A model generated the notes under the pieces. It made no database searches. It was not told where the DNA came from and was given only the letters and a program-made list of their open reading frames with translations. Positions 58,440 through 64,000 of a stretch of DNA of 64,000 bases are shown here, piece by piece (position 1 is the first letter of the stretch; each line of letters starts with the position of its first letter). The position numbers and the translations under genes were made by a program. The stretch is from Burkholderiales bacterium C2 (GTDB taxonomy: Bacteria; Pseudomonadota; Gammaproteobacteria; Burkholderiales; Burkholderiaceae_C), in the NCBI GenBank assembly GCA_005503085.1, contig SCOI01000002.1, positions 248,001 to 312,000 of the forward strand, given 5' to 3'.

Positions 58440-59306
58440 ATGTCCCGTCACGCCCTGTCCCTGATCGCCGCCGCCCTGCTGGCCGCCTGCGCCAGCACCG
58501 AAACCATCGGGCCGCCGGCCAAGGAGATGATTTATGCGGTGACCGCGAGCAACAAGCTGATCCAGTTCAACGCCGGCCAGCCGCAGAAGATCCTCAGCAG
58601 CAAGGCACTGAGCGGCCTGGCCGCCGAGGAGCGGCTGCTGGGCATTGACTACCGGGTCGCCAAGGGCCAGCTGTTCGCGCTGGGCGACAGCGGCCAGCTC
58701 TACCGCATCAACACCGCCGACGGCAGCGCCAGCCGCATCGGCACGCCGGTGGCCCTGCCGCGCGAGGGGGCCACCGAATGGGGCTTCGACTTCAACCCGA
58801 CGGTGGACCGCATCCGCGTCGTCAACGACGCCGGCTTCAATCTGCGCCTGCACCCGGACACCGGCGCGGTGGTCGACGGCAATGCGGACCAGCCGGGCCT
58901 GCAGTTCGACGGCCGGCTGGCCTATGACGCCGCCGACGCGAACGCCGGCAAGGCGGCCGCCCTGGTCGCGGCCGGCTACACCTACAACAAGGACAACGAG
59001 AAGATCACGACCAACTACGCGCTGGACGGCAAGCTGGGCACGCTGGTGCACCAGGGCACGAAGGAAGGCGTGACGCCGATGGTGTCACCCAATAGTGGCC
59101 GGCTCTACACGGTCGGCTCGCTGGGCCTGGGCACCTTCGAGCGGGCGACGCTGGACATCTCGGATGTATCGAACGCCGCCTACTCGGCCGTCACGCGCGG
59201 CAAGCTGTCGAGCTGGTACCGGGTCGATCTGGCCAGCGGCCGCGCGACGCTGATCGGTACGGTGGCCGGCGGCGAGGCGGTGGTCGGGGCTGCGATCGAG
59301 CCCTGA
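58440..59306 (+). CDS. DUF4394 lipoprotein
   Basis: 288 residues. Lipobox LLAAC near residue 17, then a repetitive beta-rich domain typical of DUF4394: [45 protein letters not shown] and [16 protein letters not shown]. Predicted outer-membrane-anchored beta-propeller-like protein of unknown role. Monocistronic, ended by the hairpin at 59315. Confidence 0.85.
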   Translation: MSRHALSLIAAALLAACASTETIGPPAKEMIYAVTASNKLIQFNAGQPQKILSSKALSGLAAEERLLGIDYRVAKGQLFALGDSGQLYRINTADGSASRIGTPVALPREGATEWGFDFNPTVDRIRVVNDAGFNLRLHPDTGAVVDGNADQPGLQFDGRLAYDAADANAGKAAALVAAGYTYNKDNEKITTNYALDGKLGTLVHQGTKEGVTPMVSPNSGRLYTVGSLGLGTFERATLDISDVSNAAYSAVTRGKLSSWYRVDLASGRATLIGTVAGGEAVVGAAIEP

Positions 59307-59314
59307 GCTCATGC

Positions 59315-59345
59315 AACAAGGGGCGCTTCGAGCGCCCCTTGTTTT
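59315..59345 (+). terminator. Bidirectional rho-independent terminator
   Basis: Thirteen-base perfect stem AACAAGGGGCGCT/AGCGCCCCTTGTT with loop TCG, followed by TTTT on the plus strand and TTG on the minus strand. It separates the DUF4394 gene from the 3' end of gltL, whose stop codon it abuts, so it serves both transcripts. Confidence 0.9.
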
Positions 59346-60079
59346 CAGTGCTGAAGTATCTTCGCCAGGAAGTCCTTGGCGCGCGGCGAGCGCTCCTCGG
59401 GCTTGCCGAAGAAATCGTCCTTGCTGCAGTCCTCGACGATCTTGCCGGCATCCATGAAGATCACGCGATCGCTGACCTTCTTGGCAAAACCCATCTCATG
59501 GGTCACGCACATCATCGTCATGCCCTCGTTGGCCAGCTGCACCATCACGTCCAGCACCTCGCCGACCATCTCGGGGTCCAGCGCCGAGGTCGGCTCGTCG
59601 AACAGCATCACGATAGGGTCCATGGACAGCGCGCGCGCGATCGCGACCCGCTGTTGCTGACCGCCCGACAGCTGGCCGGGGTGCTTGTCCTTCTGGGCGA
59701 TCAGGCCCACGCGGTCCAGCATCTTCAGGCCGCGGGCCTTGGCGTCGTCGAGGCTGCGGCCCAGCACCTTGATCTGCGCAATGGTGAGGTTCTCGGTGAT
59801 CGACAGGTGCGGGAACAGCTCGAAATTCTGAAACACCATGCCGACCCGGGCCCGCAGCTTGGGCAGGTCGGTCTTGGGGTCGGAGATCGAGATGCCGTCG
59901 ACGACGATGTCGCCCTTCTGGATAGGCTCCAGCGCGTTGACGGTCTTGATCAGCGTGGACTTGCCCGAGCCCGAAGGGCCGCAGACCACGACCACATCGC
60001 CCTTCTTGATCGTCGTGCTGCAGTCGGTCAGCACCTGGAAGGGGCCGTACCACTTGGAGATGTTCTTGATATCAATCAT
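59345..60079 (-). CDS. gltL: Glutamate/aspartate ABC transporter ATPase
   Basis: 244 residues. Walker [11 protein letters not shown]-loop FQNFELFPH, signature LSGGQQQRV, Walker [25 protein letters not shown]; single-domain polar amino acid ATPase typical of GltL/GlnQ. ATG 60079 is preferred; a TTG two codons upstream is in frame. Terminal gene of gltIJKL. Confidence 0.94.
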   Translation of the reverse strand: MIDIKNISKWYGPFQVLTDCSTTIKKGDVVVVCGPSGSGKSTLIKTVNALEPIQKGDIVVDGISISDPKTDLPKLRARVGMVFQNFELFPHLSITENLTIAQIKVLGRSLDDAKARGLKMLDRVGLIAQKDKHPGQLSGGQQQRVAIARALSMDPIVMLFDEPTSALDPEMVGEVLDVMVQLANEGMTMMCVTHEMGFAKKVSDRVIFMDAGKIVEDCSKDDFFGKPEERSPRAKDFLAKILQH

Positions 60080-60091
60080 GGCCAAAGCTTT

Positions 60092-60781
60092 CTAGCGAAT
60101 GATGGCGATCTTCTTCTGCAGGCGACGCACCAGCATCGACAGGCTGAAACAGATCACGAAGTAGACGACGGCAGCCACCAGATAGGTCTCGACGGGCCGG
60201 TTGAAGTTCTTGCCGGCGATCTCGAAGCCCTTCAGTAGATCGTAGGCGCCGATTGCATAGACCAGCGAGGTGTCCTGGAACAGGATGATGGTCTGTGTCA
60301 TCAGCACCGGCAGCATATTGCGGAAGGCCTGGGGCAGCACCACCAGTTGCATGGTCTGGCGATAGCTCATGCCCATCGCATAGCCGGCATACACCTGCCC
60401 CTTGGGGACGCTCTGGATGCCGGCGCGCATGATCTCCGAGAAGTAGGCGGCCTCGAACACCGTGAAGGTGATGATGGCCGACAGCTCGGCGCGGTTGCTG
60501 GAACCCCACTCGCCGCCGACCGCAGCATAGAAGGCCGCAGGGATCAGCAGGAAGAACCACAGGATCACCATCACCAACGGGATCGAGCGCAGCGTGTTGA
60601 CATAGAAGGCGGCCGGCAGCACCAGCCACTTCTTGCCCGACAAGCGCATCAGCGCCAGCAAGGTGCCCAGCACGATGCCGCCAAAGGTGGCGATCAGCGT
60701 CAGCTCGACGCTGAAGATCAGGCCCTTGAGGATGAAGCTGGAGACGACGCTCCAGTCGAGGAAGGAAAAGTCGAGATTCAT
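60092..60781 (-). CDS. gltK: Glutamate/aspartate ABC transporter permease
   Basis: 229 residues, typical HisMQ-type permease: about five helices and the EAA loop YAMGMSYRQTMQLVVLPQAF. GLIFSVELTLIATFGGIVLG and RSIPLVMVILWFFLLIP match GltK. Preceded by an unusual G/C-rich nested-repeat element in the gap from gltJ. Confidence 0.93.
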   Translation of the reverse strand: MNLDFSFLDWSVVSSFILKGLIFSVELTLIATFGGIVLGTLLALMRLSGKKWLVLPAAFYVNTLRSIPLVMVILWFFLLIPAAFYAAVGGEWGSSNRAELSAIITFTVFEAAYFSEIMRAGIQSVPKGQVYAGYAMGMSYRQTMQLVVLPQAFRNMLPVLMTQTIILFQDTSLVYAIGAYDLLKGFEIAGKNFNRPVETYLVAAVVYFVICFSLSMLVRRLQKKIAIIR

Positions 60782-60784
60782 TGA

Positions 60785-60856
60785 GCCTCCCGCAGGGCCG
60801 CCCCAAGGGAGGCGAGCGCCCCCTCGGGGGGCAGGAACGAAGTGACGTGGGGGCTA
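60785..60856. repeat. Nested palindromic intergenic repeat between gltJ and gltK
   Basis: GCCTCCC/GGGAGGC (60785-60791, 60807-60813) and GCCCCC/GGGGGC (60818-60823, 60827-60832) form two hairpins; further alternative pairing involves the flanking AGCGCC/GGGGGCT. The form (CCCCTCGGGGGG followed by GAAGTGACGTGGGGGC) resembles the REP-like elements dispersed in Burkholderiales genomes. It lies inside an operon. Confidence 0.7.
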
Positions 60857-60863
60857 ACAGTTC

Positions 60864-61607
60864 TCATCGGCCACCTCCGAGGATGCCGGGCACCTGAACG
60901 CGCTGCTCGATGAAGAGCGCGATGCGGTTGATGGCGAAGGCCGAGACGAAGTACAGGCCGGTCACGGCCAGATAGACCTCGATGCCGCGCGAGGTTTCCT
61001 CCTGAGCCTGCATCGCGAACATGGTCAGCTCGGCGATCGACACCGCGAAGGCCACCGAGGAGTTCTTGACGATATTCATGCTCTCGCTGGTCAGCGGCGG
61101 AATGACGATGCGAAACGCCATCGGCAGCAGCACATAGCGGTAGGTCTGCGGCAGCGTGAAGCCCATTGCCAGGCCGGCATAGCGCTGGCCGGTGGGCAGG
61201 CTCTGGATGCCGGCCTTGACCTGCTCGGCGATCCGCGCCGAGGTGAAAAAGCCCAGCGCGAACACCACCAGGATGAAACTGGGCACCTCACGCAGCGGTG
61301 TGAACAGCGAAGGCAGCACGTGGTACCAGAGAAAGACCTGGACCAGCAGCGGGATGTTGCGGAACAGCTCGGTCCAGGCATTGCCCAGAGCCACCAGTCC
61401 TTTGCTCGGCGTGGTGCGCAGAATGCCCATCAGCGAGCCGACCACCAGAGCCACGATCAGGGCCAGCACGGCCACGCTGAGCGTCCATCCCCAGGCCGAC
61501 AACAGCCAGTCCAGGTAGGTGATGCTGCCGCCGCTGCCGAAGCAGCGCGGCACCATTTCCCCATCAATGGTGTCCTTGCAGAACACCTGCCAATCCCATG
61601 TAGCCAC
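60864..61607 (-). CDS. gltJ: Glutamate/aspartate ABC transporter permease
   Basis: 247 residues; HisMQ permease with YLDWLLSAWGWTLSVAVLAL, RNIPLLVQVFLWYHVLPSL and EAA-loop LAMGFTLPQTYRYVLLPMAF. GTG 61607 has GGAGG five bases upstream and gives the E. coli-like start (ATWDWQVF); a TTG at 61622 would add five residues. Between gltI and gltK. Confidence 0.92.
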   Translation of the reverse strand: MATWDWQVFCKDTIDGEMVPRCFGSGGSITYLDWLLSAWGWTLSVAVLALIVALVVGSLMGILRTTPSKGLVALGNAWTELFRNIPLLVQVFLWYHVLPSLFTPLREVPSFILVVFALGFFTSARIAEQVKAGIQSLPTGQRYAGLAMGFTLPQTYRYVLLPMAFRIVIPPLTSESMNIVKNSSVAFAVSIAELTMFAMQAQEETSRGIEVYLAVTGLYFVSAFAINRIALFIEQRVQVPGILGGGR

Positions 61608-61683
61608 CGCTACCTCCGTCAAAAAATCGAGGCCGCCCGAACTGCGCCGAGCGGCCCCGTGTTGATGCCCTCAGGCCTTGCGT

Positions 61684-62577
61684 TTACTTCTTCGCGTAGT
61701 CTTCCATCGGCTTGTCATTGGGGTTGGCCCAGGCCGCCTTGGTGTTGTCATTGACCGGCATGCCGACCTTGGTGTTGGACGGCGGGATCGGTTGCTCGAA
61801 CCACTTGGTCCACAGCTTGGCCAGCTCGCCGGACTTCATCATCGCCTTGATGCTGTCGTCCACCGCCTTCTTGAAGGCCGGGTCATCCTTGCGGATCATG
61901 ATCGCGATCGGCTCGACCGACAGCACATCGCCGACCAGCTTGAAGTCGGCCGGGTTCTTGGCCTTGGCAATATTGCCGGCCAGGATGGCGCCGTCCATCA
62001 CGAAGGCGTCGGCACGGCCCGACTCCAGCAGCAGGAAGCTGTCGGCGTGGTCCTTGCCGAACACTTCCTTGAAGTCCACACCGGTGGCGCGCTCGTTCTT
62101 GCGCAGGGTCTGGACCGAGGTGGTGCCGGTGGTGGTGGCGACGTTCTTGCCATTGAGCTGGGCGATCGAGTTGATGCCCGAATTGGCCTTGACGGCGATG
62201 CGCACTTCCTCGACGAAGGTGGTGACGGCGAAGGCCACATCCTTCTGGCGCGCCGCGTTATTGGTGGTCGAGCCGCACTCGATGTCGACGGTGCCGTTCT
62301 GCACCAGCGGGATGCGGTTTTGCGAGGTCACCGGCTGGTACTTGACGTCCAGCTTGGCCAGGCCCAGGGACTTCTGCACATCGGCCAGCACCTTGTGGCA
62401 GATCTCGACGTGGTAGCCGACAAACTTGCCATCGCCCAGCGTGTAGGACAGCGCGCCGGAGGACTCGCGCACACCCATCGTGACGGCGCCACTGTCCTTG
62501 ATCTTCTTCAGCGTATCGGCCTGGGCCGACAGGGAAAAACCGGCAACGACGGCCAACACAAGCAATGTCTTTTTCAT
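61684..62577 (-). CDS. gltI: Glutamate/aspartate-binding protein
   Basis: 297 residues; signal peptide (about 1-20, LLVLAVVAGFSLSAQA) and SBP_bac_3 fold: GAVTMGVRESSGALSYTLGD, IECGSTTNNAARQKDVAF, GTTSVQTLRKNERATGVDF, DAFVMDGAILAG. Characteristic of GltI/AatJ. Excellent AGAGGAG Shine-Dalgarno. First gene of gltIJKL; the 250-base region upstream contains a sigma-54-like promoter. Confidence 0.95.
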   Translation of the reverse strand: MKKTLLVLAVVAGFSLSAQADTLKKIKDSGAVTMGVRESSGALSYTLGDGKFVGYHVEICHKVLADVQKSLGLAKLDVKYQPVTSQNRIPLVQNGTVDIECGSTTNNAARQKDVAFAVTTFVEEVRIAVKANSGINSIAQLNGKNVATTTGTTSVQTLRKNERATGVDFKEVFGKDHADSFLLLESGRADAFVMDGAILAGNIAKAKNPADFKLVGDVLSVEPIAIMIRKDDPAFKKAVDDSIKAMMKSGELAKLWTKWFEQPIPPSNTKVGMPVNDNTKAAWANPNDKPMEDYAKK

Positions 62578-62682
62578 GGAAGCTCCTCTTTCAGAATCAT
62601 TACGAGAACGCCAAGCAGATCACGGACCGGCCGAGCGCCGGGTACGGAGTTTCACGCATATCCGCCCTCCTGCCGCATTTGC

Positions 62683-62698
62683 AGCAAGATTTGAGCCA
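62683..62698 (-). promoter_or_regulatory. Sigma-54-type promoter of gltI
   Basis: Minus-strand TGGCTC-AAATC-TTGCT matches TGGCAC-N5-TTGCW with the invariant GG and GC exactly ten bases apart. It lies about 106 bases upstream of gltI. Glutamate/aspartate uptake operons in relatives are often RpoN-dependent; no enhancer-binding activator is in the window. Confidence 0.6.
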
Positions 62699-62826
62699 CT
62701 ATTTGCCGAGCACGCTGATGAAGGGCCGGACTCTAACGGTGCGTTCGCTGATCGCCCAATGCCGAATGCACGCACGGTTATGCAGCACACACATGAGGCT
62801 TCAGGGTTTTTCCTAGTTCCTTGCCC

Positions 62827-63744
62827 TCAGCTCCGCTGCGTCAGGTAATCCCACAGCGCCAGCGCCACCGGCTTGCTGCGCCGCGCCGCCTCGGGCCGTT
62901 CGCGGTAGATGCGCAGCTCCATGCTCAGCTCATACGAGCCCGGCGCGGTGGCCTGCACCAGACGTTTGGCTTTGAGTTCCTTCTTGACCGAGCTGGCCGG
63001 CAGGAAAGCCATGCCATGGCCTTCCAGCGCCATCGCCTTCAGGCCCTCGGCCATATCGGTCTCGTAAATCGAATCGAGGTTCAGTGCCGTCGGCGAGTCC
63101 TTGACGACCAGCTCGACCAGCCGGCCCAGATAGGCCCCGGAGGCATAGCTGAGGAACGGGATCTTCTGACCCGGATGCCCGGGCAGCGCAAACAGCGGCC
63201 GCCCCTGGGCATCGGCCTTGGCATAGGCGGCCAGGGTCTCGTGCCCCAGCGAGGCCATCTCGTAGCGCTCGGGGTCGAGCTGCAGCGGCTGGCTGGGGTG
63301 GTGATAGACGATCAGCAGATCGCAGTTGCCCTCGCTGAGCTGCATCATCGCGTCGTGCACATTCAGCGCATTGAGCCGGCTCTTGACCGCGCCAAAGCGC
63401 TGGCGCAAGTCCATCAGCCAATGCGGAAAGAAGCTGAAGGCCAGCGAGTGCGGCACCGCGAACTCGATCATGTCCTGCCCCACCGCCTGGTGGCTGCGCA
63501 GCATATTGCGGGTGGCCTGCAGGCTGCCCAGCATCTCGACGGCCTGGCCCAGCAAGGTCTCGCCGGCGGCGGTCAGCCGGGTCGGGTAGGAGCTGCGGTC
63601 CACCAGGTCGACCCCGGCCCAGGCCTCCAGCGCCTGGATGCGGCGCGAGAACGCCGGTTGAGTCACATGCCTGTGCTGAGCCGAGCGCGAAAAGCTGCGG
63701 GTCTCGGCCAGACTGACGAAATCTTCAAGCCATTTGGTTTCCAC
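62827..63744 (-). CDS. LysR-family transcriptional regulator
   Basis: 305 residues. HTH FVSLAETRSFSRSAQHRHV and QPAFSRRIQALEAWAGVDL; effector domain with IEFAVPHSLAFSFFPHWL. Reads toward gltI and lies 250 bases upstream of it on the same strand, so may control glt uptake, or the divergent secreted protein gene at 63904. Confidence 0.88.
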   Translation of the reverse strand: METKWLEDFVSLAETRSFSRSAQHRHVTQPAFSRRIQALEAWAGVDLVDRSSYPTRLTAAGETLLGQAVEMLGSLQATRNMLRSHQAVGQDMIEFAVPHSLAFSFFPHWLMDLRQRFGAVKSRLNALNVHDAMMQLSEGNCDLLIVYHHPSQPLQLDPERYEMASLGHETLAAYAKADAQGRPLFALPGHPGQKIPFLSYASGAYLGRLVELVVKDSPTALNLDSIYETDMAEGLKAMALEGHGMAFLPASSVKKELKAKRLVQATAPGSYELSMELRIYRERPEAARRSKPVALALWDYLTQRS

Positions 63745-63790
63745 ACTGCCCAGTGTAGCCCTGCGTCGCAGGCCCCCCGTTTGAGGTTCT

Positions 63791-63814
63791 CACCCCCCTA
63801 GGTAAAGGGGGGTG
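63791..63814. promoter_or_regulatory. CACCCCCCT/AGGGGGGTG inverted repeat before a secreted-protein gene
   Basis: Perfect nine-base arms with six-base loop (AGGTAA) 90 bases upstream of the partial gene at 63904 and 47 bases from the LysR start. Two-base composition and symmetry suggest a regulator site of the LuxR/FixJ or similar type; not established. Confidence 0.5.
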
Positions 63815-63903
63815 TGACGACACAATGTAACAAGGCTTGAGTACATTCGGGCGCGTAGTCCTCGAAGCTTGGCGTCCCCAACACCATCGAAGCGGAGCAC
63901 CCC

Positions 63904-64000
63904 ATGAGGCTCATCAAAGCACTGGCGGCAATTTCCCTGGTCGCGAGCGCGGCAGGCGCGGCCGCCGGCCCCATCAAGCTCACGTTCGATGGCCTGGGCC
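63904..64000 (+). CDS. Start of a secreted protein, PEP-CTERM-like (partial)
   Basis: Only 32 residues are inside the window: a signal peptide (MRLIKALAAISLVASAAG, cleavage near AAA) followed by GPIKLTFDGLG. Such leaders are typical of PEP-CTERM exported proteins, whose sorting domain would lie at the missing C-terminus. GGAG is 7 bases before the ATG. Family assignment is tentative. Confidence 0.55.
   Translation, partial: MRLIKALAAISLVASAAGAAAGPIKLTFDGLG

Overview
The window is GC-rich chromosomal DNA from a free-living betaproteobacterium, most likely order Burkholderiales (Sphaerotilaceae/Comamonadaceae type). Family content supports this: a gsi-type peptide transporter preceded by an isoaspartyl peptidase and an RpiR regulator, a cyanophycin synthetase pair beside a DUF1854 protein and its ABC transporter, a leucine-catabolism cluster that also carries aceK and a carbonic anhydrase, gltIJKL, many LysR regulators each facing one target gene, and a class A RNase P RNA. 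The species cannot be told from the sequence. I saw no tRNA, rRNA, CRISPR array, IS element or prophage.

Region by region. 1-6814: RpiR regulator, isoaspartyl peptidase and gsiABCD, a peptide/glutathione uptake operon on the minus strand, cut by the left edge. 7013-13250: an OmpA-domain protein, a two-subunit molybdenum hydroxylase (iorAB type), a small coiled-coil protein, and a Rieske oxygenase / NMT1-type binding protein / deaminase cluster that looks like an uncharacterised N-heterocycle pathway. 13468-21627: fumC, a hydrolase with a divergent LysR, cytochrome b561, a small lipoprotein, LysR, two small heat-shock proteins behind a probable sigma-32 promoter, an SDR and another LysR. 21705-29312: seven tightly packed minus-strand genes from isovaleryl-CoA dehydrogenase to an acyl-CoA dehydrogenase, with a perfect palindrome in the promoter.

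29463-38571: LysR/PACE efflux pair, then the cyanophycin locus: DUF1854 protein and ABC transporter on the minus strand, and divergently two synthetases, the first with a degenerate, shortened Mur-ligase half. 38688-50299: c-di-GMP enzyme with a degenerate GGDEF motif, chemoreceptor, Lrp regulator with ornithine cyclodeaminase, hybrid histidine kinase, alpha-carbonic anhydrase, Bcr/CflA exporter and a Gfo/Idh/MocA oxidoreductase. 50486-52620: a visibly AT-richer pair (unknown histidine-motif membrane protein plus OafA-type acyltransferase), probably acquired, next to rnpB. 53058-64000: EamA/LysR pair, FHA membrane protein overlapping an S1C protease, pyrC, a DUF4394 lipoprotein, gltIJKL with a sigma-54-like promoter, LysR, and the start of a secreted protein behind a striking G/C inverted repeat.

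Taken together the region is rich in nitrogen and amino-acid handling: peptide uptake, isoaspartyl peptide cleavage, glutamate/aspartate uptake, ornithine to proline, leucine oxidation, and nitrogen storage as cyanophycin. No gap longer than about 300 bases lacks a gene; the largest, 52621-53057, is filled by rnpB.
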